Below, one piece after another: positions 9,540 to 18,011 of a stretch of 64,000 bases of DNA. Position 1 is the first letter of the stretch; every line of letters begins with the position of its first letter. The notes beneath the pieces were generated by a model. The model was given only the letters and a program-made list of their open reading frames with translations, was not told where the DNA came from and searched no databases. Source of the stretch: Kurthia senegalensis (GTDB lineage: Bacteria; Bacillota; Bacilli; Bacillales_A; Planococcaceae); NCBI RefSeq assembly GCF_000285595.1, contig NZ_HE611064.1:637270-701269 (forward strand), given 5' to 3'. A program made the position numbers and the translations under genes.

Positions 9540-11078
9540 TTATCCTTCCTCTTCTATAAATTTTAAAACGATTGGCTTTTTCACAATGCGCTCAATATGT
9601 TTCGCTTGTCGATTCGTTCGATATTGTTCTGCCAACGAGTTACGACTCGTATAAATATGAACTTCCACCGTATCTTCTCGGTCGAACAAACGAATTTTGC
9701 GTACGACATTTCGTTGCGTCGCATCTAGCGCATAAGCAAATTTTAAAATGGCTCCTAATTCTTGAAACATTTTCAACTCTTGGTCCCCATACCAATGCTG
9801 AAACGGCTCAGAATATCGTTTAAAATTATCTTTATTTTTATAAGATGCTAACAGAGCAAGCCTTACTCTTTCTTTATGATTCAATCCATCGATTGCACGG
9901 TTCGATAAGATATAGAAAGTATGCTGGCTCGCAGCGTCCTTATCAATATATTCCCCTAAAAAATAAACTTTAGCGGCTTGTTGCAAATAGCGTAAATTCG
10001 TCGCATTCCAACTCACAGCACCAATCGAACCGAGCTGCGCATAAAGCATGCTCGCTAAATAATCGTGATGTGCGATTTGGCTATGATCTTTATTAAATTC
10101 TGTACATAAAAATTTCGCCGTCGTTGAAAACACATCGTAACGATCAAACGCATGCGGATCTCGTTTTAAGATCATTTGAATAACGAGTCCTTCCCGCAAC
10201 CCTTTACGACTAAATTGGAATTTTTGAGCACCAACGACGTCCATCAATGCATGGAACACTTCAATAACCGGTCCGATAATGTCTGCACGATCACTCGATA
10301 GGCCGTCTAATTTTTGAAGTTGCTCTAATTGCATCGTCGTTAGTTTTTCCGCAATGGCGACGAAATCTTCTCGCGTAATTCGATATTGATGTACACCTGA
10401 TAGTGGATAATCTTGACGATGCTGGTCATACGTTGCCATATTCCTCGCACTACCACCGATTCCAATAACCGGTAGATTCAACCCTTTTAACCACGGTACA
10501 CGTTCAAACTGCTCTTTCGCAAACTCATAAACAGCGCGTCTTTCAGAACTTGTTAATACGTCGCCTGATACGAACTGTTGCTTCAAAGATACCGAACCGA
10601 AAGGCAAGCTAATCGAATCGACGAGTTCTTTTTCATCGAAGTACGTCAACTCCGTACTACCGCCCCCCATATCAATCGTAACACCGGATGGAGTAGACGT
10701 CGTATGTACGACCGCATAATACCCGTAAAAAGCTTCTTGTTCTTCTGACAGCAATTCAATATCAAATCCTACATGATCTTTCATTTGTTGAATGATTTGT
10801 GCACCATTTTTCGCTTGGCGCACAGAAGCCGTCGCAATTGCTCGCGTATGCACGACTTCATAATCTTCTAAAATCACCTTGAATGACGTCAAAATGGATT
10901 GTAATAAATCAATTCCTTTTTGCGCTAACCATCCTTCTTCATTTAAAAAACTACGGAGTCTCGCTACCGCTTTAATATTCTCTATTTCTTTTAACCCTGT
11001 TTTGGCACTATATTGATAAATAACGAGGCGAACGGTATTCGAACCGATATCAATAATAGCTGTTTGATACGTCGTCAT
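9540..11078 (-). CDS. ppx: Exopolyphosphatase (Ppx/GppA family)
   Basis: 512 residues from the ATG at 11078, which has AAAGGATG upstream; an in-frame ATG at 11102 precedes that ribosome site and is rejected. It has the ASKHA phosphatase motifs IDIGSNTVRLVIY near the N-terminus and TIDMGGGSTELTYFDE around residue 140, then an HD-like C-terminal helical half. It releases phosphate from polyphosphate chains; a guanosine pentaphosphatase activity is possible in this family. It is the first gene of a two-gene unit with ppk. No phosphate regulator site was recognised upstream. Confidence 0.93.
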   Translation of the reverse strand: MTTYQTAIIDIGSNTVRLVIYQYSAKTGLKEIENIKAVARLRSFLNEEGWLAQKGIDLLQSILTSFKVILEDYEVVHTRAIATASVRQAKNGAQIIQQMKDHVGFDIELLSEEQEAFYGYYAVVHTTSTPSGVTIDMGGGSTELTYFDEKELVDSISLPFGSVSLKQQFVSGDVLTSSERRAVYEFAKEQFERVPWLKGLNLPVIGIGGSARNMATYDQHRQDYPLSGVHQYRITREDFVAIAEKLTTMQLEQLQKLDGLSSDRADIIGPVIEVFHALMDVVGAQKFQFSRKGLREGLVIQMILKRDPHAFDRYDVFSTTAKFLCTEFNKDHSQIAHHDYLASMLYAQLGSIGAVSWNATNLRYLQQAAKVYFLGEYIDKDAASQHTFYILSNRAIDGLNHKERVRLALLASYKNKDNFKRYSEPFQHWYGDQELKMFQELGAILKFAYALDATQRNVVRKIRLFDREDTVEVHIYTSRNSLAEQYRTNRQAKHIERIVKKPIVLKFIEEEG

Positions 11079-11221
11079 GAAAGCACATCCTTTATCGTTC
11101 ATTTAATTGAATTATCATACAATCATCTATACTTTCTACTTAAAGCTTGTTAAAATAATGAAGACTTTAAATTGAATGGCCTGATTTTCCTTAAAAATCA
11201 TCTTGGGAAAGGAAGGTTGAC

Positions 11222-11641
11222 ATGATTTCATCTATTTCAGATCAACGACTAGCATTAGCCATCTTCACTGTTAATAAGCATGCCAAAACAGCTCCAAACA
11301 ATCAGTATTTATACGCATTAAAGCGTGAAGCACTTCAAAAGATGATCGATGAAAAGCGCGCGAATAAAGTAGGCCTGCACTTCGTCCAACGAGCGAAATA
11401 TAGTCAACAAAATTCCGTTGTTGTCGTACAATGCGCAGACTACTTCTTTCATACATTGCCAACGAAACAAGATATGAAACAACTTTCACATCTTGGCTCA
11501 TTAGATCCACAATTTCGAAATCCACAAGGTCATATGAGTTTAACAGAGGCAAAACGATTGCTTTGCACGTATACGAACCGTCCGATTAAATCAGCTTCTC
11601 CACCTAAATTGCGTGGCACCGGCTATTTTCAAGGCTATTAA
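11222..11641 (+). CDS. ykyB: YkyB family protein of unknown function
   Basis: 139 residues, basic, soluble, matching B. subtilis YkyB throughout (AIFTVNKHAKTAPNNQYLYALK; KVGLHFVQRAKYSQQ; C-terminal KLRGTGYFQGY). Ribosome site GGAAGG six bases before ATG. No catalytic motif is visible. Its place next to cheV is conserved with B. subtilis. No function should be assigned; a competence or motility link is sometimes guessed from context but not shown by the sequence. Confidence 0.85.
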   Translation: MISSISDQRLALAIFTVNKHAKTAPNNQYLYALKREALQKMIDEKRANKVGLHFVQRAKYSQQNSVVVVQCADYFFHTLPTKQDMKQLSHLGSLDPQFRNPQGHMSLTEAKRLLCTYTNRPIKSASPPKLRGTGYFQGY

Positions 11642-11645
11642 TGTA

Positions 11646-11681
11646 AAAAGAAAGCGCGTTGCTACAACGCGCTTTCTTTTT
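11646..11681. terminator. Bidirectional terminator between ykyB and cheV
   Basis: Perfect stem AAAGAAAGCGCGTTG / CAACGCGCTTTCTTT around a CTA loop, serving both converging genes. Confidence 0.95.
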
Positions 11682-11727
11682 ACTTGAAGAAGACGCTCGT
11701 TCTTACTTCGACTCGTATTATTCGCCT

Positions 11728-12630
11728 TTACAAGACGTGTTCATCAATTTTTAAAATAAGCTCCGCAATTTCTGGTTTACTAATTTGATCCTCTGCCCCT
11801 ACTTCAAGACCTTTATGGCGCAAATCATCTGTAATTAAGCTTGAGAAAATAATGACCGGTAATTTTTGGAGTGCTGCATCTGATTTAATTTTCTTCGTCA
11901 GATGATGTCCATCCATTTGTGGCATTTCAATATCTGTTACGACTAGCTGCACGTAATCTGCAATGTCGCCTCTTTTCGCACTAAATGCTAAAAAATCGTA
12001 AGCGTCTTTCCCATTTTCGAAAAACTCCACATTGACATAACCCGCTTCTGTTAGCGTATCATTCAATAGTTTACGAAGAAGTGGCGAATCTTCTGCAACG
12101 ACAATTTTCTTGTCGCTGCGGCTACGTTCCCCTAATTTTTTAACCGATTCAATTTGAATACCTGATTCCGGATTAATATCGACCATAATACGCTCGAAAT
12201 CTAATAGTAATAACATTTTATCATCACGTTTAATAACGCCGATTACTTGTGAGCCACCACCTTGATACATATCAGATGGTTTTTCAATTTGATCCCATGA
12301 AATACGGTGAATTTTCGTCACATTGTCTACATGGAATACAACTTTTTGTTTGTTAAACTCTGCAACGATATACTTTTGTTGATCTCCGTACTGCTGCACG
12401 TTCATGCCAAGAACTTTTTGCATATCAACTACTGGCAATACTTCTCCGCGTAGTTGAACAATCCCTTCCACGTTCGGATGAGCATGTGGAATAAATGTTA
12501 CTGGAATCGGTTGAATAATTTCTTTCACTTTAATAACGTTAATACCAAATTTATTATTCGCTACTTCAAATTCAACAATTTCCAGCTCATTCGTTCCACT
12601 TTCTAATAAAATCCCTTTATTACTTTCCAT
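11728..12630 (-). CDS. cheV: Chemotaxis coupling protein CheV (CheW-receiver fusion)
   Basis: 300 residues. Residues ~15-160 form a CheW domain (EIVEFEVANNKFGINVIKVKEI; VEGIVQLRGEVLPVVDM). Residues ~175-300 form a response-regulator receiver (KIVVAEDSPLLRKLL; VVTDIEMPQMDG with the phosphoacceptor Asp; VIIFSSLI; KPEI). It couples chemoreceptors to CheA and helps adaptation through phosphorylation. Its presence implies a motile, chemotactic relative, although no receptor or flagellar gene is in the window. The order ykyB-cheV is that of B. subtilis. Confidence 0.95.
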   Translation of the reverse strand: MESNKGILLESGTNELEIVEFEVANNKFGINVIKVKEIIQPIPVTFIPHAHPNVEGIVQLRGEVLPVVDMQKVLGMNVQQYGDQQKYIVAEFNKQKVVFHVDNVTKIHRISWDQIEKPSDMYQGGGSQVIGVIKRDDKMLLLLDFERIMVDINPESGIQIESVKKLGERSRSDKKIVVAEDSPLLRKLLNDTLTEAGYVNVEFFENGKDAYDFLAFSAKRGDIADYVQLVVTDIEMPQMDGHHLTKKIKSDAALQKLPVIIFSSLITDDLRHKGLEVGAEDQISKPEIAELILKIDEHVL

Positions 12631-12767
12631 TGAACAATCGCCCCCTCAGGCTTTTTATTAATACCATTGTATCATAGCGGATAACAACAAACATAGACAA
12701 AAATCACACATAACAAGGCGATTCAATGTCAATATAAAAGGACTTTGAAACTATTTATTCATTCATT

Positions 12768-13628
12768 TTACGCATTATACAGTTCAATCAACGCTTGTGT
12801 ACCTTTTAAATCAAACCCTTTGGCAGACAGTTCATCGTACATTGATTTAGCTAATGTTAACCCCGGTAAATTCAAATTCATGCGTTCTGCTTCTTCGAGT
12901 GCAATGCCCATATCTTTAATAATGTGCATAATATAAAACCCTGGTTCTTGATCTCCTTGAAGCATTCTCGGTGCTAAGTTCGTTAAAGACCACGAACCTG
13001 CCGCACCAGATGAAATGGATTTCAATACGCTTTCCATACATAAACCAGCTTTTCTACCGTAAGCAATCGCTTCACAAACGCCAATCATATTCGTCGCAAT
13101 CGCAATTTGATTACACATCTTCGTATGCTGACCACTGCCCGCAGTACCTTGGTACACAATATTTTCCCCAATTATGTCGAAAAGTGGTACGAGTTTTTCG
13201 TATGTGGCTTTTTCTCCGCCTACCATGATCGATAGCGTTCCATTTTGTGCCCCGATATCCCCACCTGAAACAGGTGCATCTAACGCTTCCATTCCTAGTT
13301 TTTTCGCATGTTGCGCAATTTGAATAGCGAGTGCCGGTTGTGACGTCGTCATATCGACGACAATCTTCCCTTGCTTCACCGCTTCAAAAATTCCGTGTTC
13401 ACCAAAATACACTTCTTCCACGTCTTTCGGATATCCGACCATCGTCAAAATAACGTCAGCTGCAGTCGTTGCACTTGATGCAGTAGCATGCCAAATAGCG
13501 CCACTTTCTACGAGCGATTGTGCTTTTTCTTTCGTACGTGTATAAATATGTACTTCATGATTTGCTTGCAACAAATTATTTATAATCCCTTTTCCCATAA
13601 CACCTGTACCGATAAACGCGATTTTCAT
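12768..13628 (-). CDS. ykwC: Beta-hydroxyacid dehydrogenase YkwC (3-hydroxyisobutyrate dehydrogenase-like)
   Basis: 286 residues; N-terminal Rossmann fold with IGTGVMGKGIINNLLQANH, substrate motif DAPVSGGDIGAQNG around residue 120, and the catalytic lysine region GSGQHTKMCNQIAIATNM, all standard for the HIBADH/GarR/tartronate-semialdehyde reductase family. It should reduce or oxidise a small beta-hydroxyacid with NAD(P). The exact substrate cannot be read from sequence. B. subtilis ykwC also lies close to cheV. ATG start with a GGGGG site. Expected cytosolic. Confidence 0.85.
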   Translation of the reverse strand: MKIAFIGTGVMGKGIINNLLQANHEVHIYTRTKEKAQSLVESGAIWHATASSATTAADVILTMVGYPKDVEEVYFGEHGIFEAVKQGKIVVDMTTSQPALAIQIAQHAKKLGMEALDAPVSGGDIGAQNGTLSIMVGGEKATYEKLVPLFDIIGENIVYQGTAGSGQHTKMCNQIAIATNMIGVCEAIAYGRKAGLCMESVLKSISSGAAGSWSLTNLAPRMLQGDQEPGFYIMHIIKDMGIALEEAERMNLNLPGLTLAKSMYDELSAKGFDLKGTQALIELYNA

Positions 13629-13734
13629 GAATGAAATCCCCCTTTTATTATTATTGTATCAAAAAAATTTGAAAGTTAAGACAATCATAAACCGATTTTT
13701 ACAATTCTCGAACAAATATACATTTTTAATGTAT

Positions 13735-13769
13735 AAAAAAGAAGCCATGATTTAGAAATCACGGCTTCT
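13735..13769 (-). terminator. Terminator downstream of the YfcC-type transporter
   Basis: Minus-strand stem GAAGCCGTGATTT / AAATCATGGCTTC with six T after it. Confidence 0.85.
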
Positions 13770-13792
13770 CATTGCAATGTCTATATTTTTTA

Positions 13793-15187
13793 TTAGAAAG
13801 GACCGTAGTTCATAAAATGAGCTGCGATTAAGAATAAAATACTTACAACGACTTGTGCAAGGAAGAATGGGAAATACCAACGTACCCATTTATTCCAAGG
13901 AATACCTGCAACAGCAAGTGCTGCAATTAAAGCACCGTTCGTCGGGAATAATAAAGCCGCAATCCCGTCACCTAATTGGAAAGCTAATACCGCTGTTTGA
14001 CGTGTTACGTCTACTAAATCGGCAAGTGGTGCCATAATTGGCATCGTTAATGCCGCTTGACCACTTTGAGACGGTACGAGGAAGTTAATAACCATTTGTA
14101 AGAACATCATAACAACGGCTGTTAAGGCAGATGGTACACCTTCTAATAAACCGCTCATGAAGTGCAGCATCGTATCTAGTAAACCACCGTTTTGGAATAC
14201 GACTAACACCGCTTGTGCTAAACCGATAATTAATGCCCCACCGATTAATTCACTTGCACCTTTTACGAAATTATCCGCAATTGCTGATGGGCTTAAGCCA
14301 CCAACAATCCCCATAATAATACCAGCTAATAAGAATAAACCAGCTAGTTCTGGAATGTACCAATCGTATAATTTTACACCTAAAATTAATACGACAAAGT
14401 TTAATAAAAAGACGATTAATACGAGTTTATGACGAAACGTCATTTTTAATTGTTTATCTTTATCTTTCGGGCTAAATTTTTCGAACTTGCCGTAAATACC
14501 TAGCTCCGGATTTTTTTGTACTTTTGAAGCGTGACGATAAATAAAAATAGATGCCATCACAACGAATACTGCAAAAATAATTAAACGTAATCCCATTCCT
14601 GAGAAAGTAGGTAATTCCGCAATACCTTGCGCTACAGCTGTTGAGAATGGGTTTAAGAAACCGGCTGTGAAGCCCATCCAAGCACCCATTACAACGATTG
14701 CAAAACCTGTAACCGCATCAAATCCTAATGCGATCGTTAACGGTACGATTAAAGCAACGTATACGGCTACTTCATCACTCATACCCATTGTAGAACCACA
14801 AACTGCAAAGAATAATACAAAGACAGGGATCATTAATTTTTCTTTACGTTTCATTTTTTCAGCAAACGTGACGATAAACGTATCTAACGCGCCTGTTGCA
14901 TTCATAATACCGAATACACCACCGATGATTAGTACGAAGAAAATCGTACCTGCACCGTTCACCATACCTTCGTGAATACTCGTGAAGATATCTAAAAATC
15001 CGACCGGTGTATTTTCTATAAATTTAAATGAGTCTGCGATGATGACACTGTGACCATCTTGATCTTTCGTGTCGTAATGTCCAGCTGGCACGATGTACGT
15101 TAAAATAGCCGAAATGACAAGCAAGCCAAAAATTAATACGTATGCATTAACGCCACCAGAAAGACCTTTCTTTTCTTTTAGTTTCAT
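13793..15187 (-). CDS. YfcC-family (DcuC/ArcD-like superfamily) membrane transporter
   Basis: 464 residues with about 11-12 transmembrane segments. Characteristic blocks include LTYIVPAGHYD near the N-terminus, FFAVCGSTMGMSDEVAVYVALIVPL, AWMGFTAGFLNPFSTAVAQGIAELP and QMVINFLVPSQSGQAALTMPIMAPLADL, all typical of YfcC/arginine-ornithine-type secondary transporters. It probably moves a basic amino acid or small dicarboxylate/peptide; the substrate cannot be decided here. It stands alone (terminator downstream, ~600 bp of gene-free DNA upstream). Start ATG with an AGGAG site. Confidence 0.8.
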   Translation of the reverse strand: MKLKEKKGLSGGVNAYVLIFGLLVISAILTYIVPAGHYDTKDQDGHSVIIADSFKFIENTPVGFLDIFTSIHEGMVNGAGTIFFVLIIGGVFGIMNATGALDTFIVTFAEKMKRKEKLMIPVFVLFFAVCGSTMGMSDEVAVYVALIVPLTIALGFDAVTGFAIVVMGAWMGFTAGFLNPFSTAVAQGIAELPTFSGMGLRLIIFAVFVVMASIFIYRHASKVQKNPELGIYGKFEKFSPKDKDKQLKMTFRHKLVLIVFLLNFVVLILGVKLYDWYIPELAGLFLLAGIIMGIVGGLSPSAIADNFVKGASELIGGALIIGLAQAVLVVFQNGGLLDTMLHFMSGLLEGVPSALTAVVMMFLQMVINFLVPSQSGQAALTMPIMAPLADLVDVTRQTAVLAFQLGDGIAALLFPTNGALIAALAVAGIPWNKWVRWYFPFFLAQVVVSILFLIAAHFMNYGPF

Positions 15188-15790
15188 TTTCTTATTTCTC
15201 CTCTTATACTAACGTCTATATATGATATATGACTTAAATTTCTTTTTCAAAGCAAAAATAATTATACATATAATATGATTTTTATACAAGTGCTTTCTTC
15301 ATAATTATTCATTGGAATTCGGATTTTCATTTATTAAGAAAAGGTCGGAATTTTTAGTATTTATTCTATATAAAATCTACTTGTAAGCATACCTCTTTAT
15401 AATAGGAAGAAACATACTCTTAAAAATAATGATGTATACGCCCGTCATAAAAGCTTTCTTAGTTCTTCTAGTAAAAAAGAAACAACATACCTTTTCTTGC
15501 ACACTACTCCATTACTGTGATAATTGTTCATTATTTTCCTTTTCTCGTTTTCACTTTTGTTCTTTTTCAAATGAAAAAAGGTCAAAAAGACTAAGAAGCA
15601 TACCATACTTCCCCTTTATGAAAATGACATTTTTCTCTAAATTCACTTCCATAAAAAGTCGATTGAATTTTTTAACGTTGATGTTCTTTTCCCTTCTATA
15701 TAACTTTCTGAGAACGTATACCTATCGTAATCATTCATAAAAAGATTTTTTCTACAGACTAATCTCCTTATGATTGCACAATCTTCTCAC
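15188..15790. other. Gene-free stretch
   Basis: About 600 bases of very AT-rich DNA. The longest open frame (15429-15740, plus) has no ribosome site and a phenylalanine/serine-rich low-complexity translation, so I do not call it a gene. No recognisable repeat or riboswitch was seen. Confidence 0.6.
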
Positions 15791-15828
15791 AAAAAAGCAC
15801 TTTCGAAAAATAAATTTCCGAAAGTGCT
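15791..15828 (-). terminator. Terminator of the Spo0E-like gene
   Basis: Minus-strand stem AGCACTTTCGG / CGAAAGTGCT followed by six T. Confidence 0.85.
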
Positions 15829-15846
15829 CGATAATTTGTCGTTAGA

Positions 15847-16016
15847 TTAAACGTTTCTTTCTTCTTTTTCAACGTGAAATTGGTACAAATTTAAAAGGTC
15901 ATCAAGTTTTTTACTCAATTGGATGGTTTCATCATTCAAAAAGCCCTTTTCGAGCCCTGATTGAATCATTTTTTCACGTGTAGATTCTAATTTTTTAGTA
16001 GTGCATCAGACATCAT
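15847..16016 (-). pseudogene. Spo0E-like aspartyl-phosphate phosphatase, single-base frame break
   Basis: Too short and too broken for an ordinary gene scan. From ATG 16016 (GGAGG upstream) the frame reads MMSDALLKN and hits a stop at once. Adding one A to the A6 run (15991-15996, plus-strand T6) gives a 56-residue protein: MMSDALLKKLESTREKM, then LNDETIQLSKKLDDLLNLYQ and a charged tail. The S-x-x-LD-x-LL-x-x-Y core is the signature of Spo0E/YnzD/YisI phosphatases, which dephosphorylate Spo0A-P. Such proteins are found in spore-forming Bacilli and some non-sporing relatives. Function in this strain is uncertain because of the break, which may be an assembly error. Confidence 0.75.
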
Positions 16017-16119
16017 CGTTCCATCCTCCCTTTACAATTTATTTACCATCATAGCTGTTCATTATTATACTATTATTTCCACTTGACTGTAGATGAAAGT
16101 TTCGGCAAAATTCGACATT

Positions 16120-16308
16120 TTAACTTCTTGCAACGTCACTATAAACGTATGAAATATTGCCACCTTGTTGTGCAATTCCTCTAAAATGTTTAAAATCTTC
16201 TCTTTTGATTAATTTTTCTCTTATTTCATAAAATTCATTTTTATCGACATGGATTATTTCTATAGTACCCATTTTTAAGTCTTCTAACTCTTTTTCATAA
16301 TCTCTCAA
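16120..16308 (-). CDS. Small charged protein of unknown function
   Basis: 62 residues from a TTG start preceded by AAAGGGTG (seven bases). The product is acidic at the N-terminus, then mixed charge: EFYEIREKLIKREDFKHFRGIAQQGGNISYVYSDV. No transmembrane segment or signal peptide. I do not recognise a named domain; the FKHFRG-A-GG-I-Y-Y pattern looks like a structured short beta-rich domain and the codon pattern is gene-like. It is divergent from ykvS. A TTG start and no close neighbour keep confidence moderate. Confidence 0.55.
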   Translation of the reverse strand: MRDYEKELEDLKMGTIEIIHVDKNEFYEIREKLIKREDFKHFRGIAQQGGNISYVYSDVARS

Positions 16309-16406
16309 ATAAATACACCCTTTTTTTATTATTTAATAGTTTTTATTTTACTTTTTTTGAAATTCATGCACAATGTTTACATTATTGAATGAAGGAGTTG
16401 TTAGTT

Positions 16407-16601
16407 ATGGAAGAAAAAGCTGAACTAGGCAACGTCATTGAATTTGGTGACGGTTTACAAGGAATCGTCGAGAAAGTAAACGAAAACTCGGTTATTGTAA
16501 ATGTAACATATATGGAGAATTTCAATAGCTTAGAAATGGAAGAACGTACAGTTGTGAATCATAAACGCTATAAAGTAATTGCGAATTCTGCAGCTCAATA
16601 A
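16407..16601 (+). CDS. ykvS: DUF2187 protein, YkvS-like
   Basis: 64 residues starting at ATG 16407 (GGAG nine bases upstream; an upstream in-frame ATG at 16389 overlaps the ribosome site). The small beta-barrel sequence AELGNVIEFGDGLQGIVEKVNENSVIVNVTYMEN...RTVVNHKRYKVI matches the YkvS/DUF2187 family, a KOW/Hfq-like small barrel of unknown role. Single-gene unit with its own terminator. Confidence 0.8.
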   Translation: MEEKAELGNVIEFGDGLQGIVEKVNENSVIVNVTYMENFNSLEMEERTVVNHKRYKVIANSAAQ

Positions 16602-16663
16602 GTATATTATTACATACTACATGCTATGTAACATAAAAAAATGCGTTGACGTAATACTGTATG

Positions 16664-16687
16664 GCCGTCCAATATGGACGGTTTTTT
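16664..16687 (+). terminator. Terminator after ykvS
   Basis: Stem CCGTCC-AATAT-GGACGG followed by six T, just before the ribosome site of the next gene. Confidence 0.8.
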
Positions 16688-16703
16688 CACGTAAGGAGGA
16701 TTT

Positions 16704-17300
16704 ATGAATCGATATACAATCAGTTTTGTTTTTTCAATAATACTCGTAGTATCGTGTATGACCTATAGTTTCCATCAGCCACATACATTTTGGTACATCT
16801 ATTCTTTCACGATGCTCGTGAGTGCAATTTTTTCTAAAACTTTTTTAAAAGTATATGATGAATTGTCTACGTTTAAATATTTAATTAGTGGCTTATTATT
16901 AGGTGGAATCGGTTATGCTTGTATTTTTGGACTGTATTTACTACTCCCTGAAAATGCAGAACGTGCTGTACAACATTTTTTAGTTCACTTTGCACCGACA
17001 ACACTTTTTGAATATTTAATGCTCATTTTAATTATTGCTCTAACAGAAGAACTATTTTGGAGGGGGTACGTGCAAGGATTTCTAATGAAATATATGAGAA
17101 CGTCCTTTGCAATTGTTACGGCTGCTCTGTTATTTAGCTTACCGTTCTTATTTAATGGCTTTTATTTATGTAGCGTCGCCACTTTCATTTGTGGCATCGT
17201 CTTTGGTATTTTATATGAGCGCCTTAGAAGTATGCCGCTACTCGTCATTACACATATCTCGCTCATTTCATTACTATTCATTTTACTACCGTTATATTAA
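16704..17300 (+). CDS. CPBP-family intramembrane metalloprotease
   Basis: 198 residues, about six transmembrane segments, start ATG with AAGGAGG. The CPBP (Abi/CAAX) motif 1 is present (LTEELFWRGYVQGF: EExxxR-type pattern), followed by FSLPFLFNG in the place of the second motif (usually FxxxH; here the expected His position reads N) and a C-terminal ITHI with a conserved histidine. Members cleave prenylated or other small membrane peptides or act in bacteriocin self-immunity. The missing motif-2 histidine makes catalytic activity less certain. No bacteriocin gene is visible nearby. Confidence 0.75.
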   Translation: MNRYTISFVFSIILVVSCMTYSFHQPHTFWYIYSFTMLVSAIFSKTFLKVYDELSTFKYLISGLLLGGIGYACIFGLYLLLPENAERAVQHFLVHFAPTTLFEYLMLILIIALTEELFWRGYVQGFLMKYMRTSFAIVTAALLFSLPFLFNGFYLCSVATFICGIVFGILYERLRSMPLLVITHISLISLLFILLPLY

Positions 17301-17302
17301 AA

Positions 17303-17340
17303 AAAGAGGAATCGCCTAATCGAAGCGATTCCTTTTTTTA
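17303..17340. terminator. Bidirectional terminator between CPBP protease and MarR genes
   Basis: Stem AGGAATCGC / GCGATTCCT with A and T runs on both sides. Confidence 0.9.
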
Positions 17341-17346
17341 ATACGT

Positions 17347-17793
17347 CTAATAAGATAAGTCTTTTATAGATAAGCCTAATTTTTTTAGTAGTTGGATAGC
17401 TGTTTCTTTTTCCGTTGGATTTAAGGCATCCATTAATTCATGTAATTTCTTCTCATGAACAGGGAAAATTTCGGTCATAAAGGCTTTCCCCTTCTCCGAA
17501 ATTTCAGCATACGTTACACGACGGTCAGATGGACACGCAAGACGCTCTAAATAACCACGTTTTTCAAGTTTATCAATGACGTACGTAATCGATCCACTCG
17601 CTAGTAAAATTTTATTGCCGATTTGTTGAAGTGGTTGACGCCCTTTATGATACAACAATTCCAAGACAGCAAATTCTGTCGGATTAAGTCCCTGCTCTTG
17701 GAAAAATTGATTCGTTACTTCGTTAATTGCTTTATGTGCGCGTGACAAAACGATATATAACTTTAATGATTGTTCTATTTCTGGTGAAGACAT
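17347..17793 (-). CDS. MarR-family transcriptional regulator
   Basis: 148 residues with the MarR winged helix: PTEFAVLELLYHKGRQPLQQIGNKILLASGSITYVIDKLEKRGYLERLACPSDRRVTY, including the DxRxxx wing. Flanking helices form the dimer. Sequence style (N-terminal SPEIEQSLKLYIVLSRAHKAINE) resembles YkvE/YetL/MhqR-like regulators of quinone or antimicrobial response genes. A single cysteine follows the recognition helix (LACPSDRR) and could sense oxidants; this is speculation. The target is unknown because flanking genes are separated by terminators. Confidence 0.9.
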   Translation of the reverse strand: MSSPEIEQSLKLYIVLSRAHKAINEVTNQFFQEQGLNPTEFAVLELLYHKGRQPLQQIGNKILLASGSITYVIDKLEKRGYLERLACPSDRRVTYAEISEKGKAFMTEIFPVHEKKLHELMDALNPTEKETAIQLLKKLGLSIKDLSY

Positions 17794-17971
17794 CTTATCA
17801 TCCTTTTTTGTTCAATTAGACTTATTATAGCGATACCGTTTTTACTTTGTCAAAAAGCGTTACTTCTATAAAAGATAGACATGACTTCTACAATTGACGA
17901 GATCAAGTAATTGAACGCTTCTCGTTAGAACGATACTCCTTGCATAATAGACGCTATTTTTCTAGCGTTAC

Positions 17972-18004
17972 AAAAAAACGTTGAACGAATAACGTCCAAC
18001 GTTT
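17972..18004 (-). terminator. Terminator after ktrB
   Basis: Minus-strand stem AACGTTGGACGT / GTTCAACGTT followed by seven T. Confidence 0.85.
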
Positions 18005-18011
18005 TCTTGCA

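Noticed and set aside
15429-15740. 103-codon open frame in the gene-free region
   Set aside because: No ribosome site, low-complexity Phe/Ser/Lys translation, and no neighbours.
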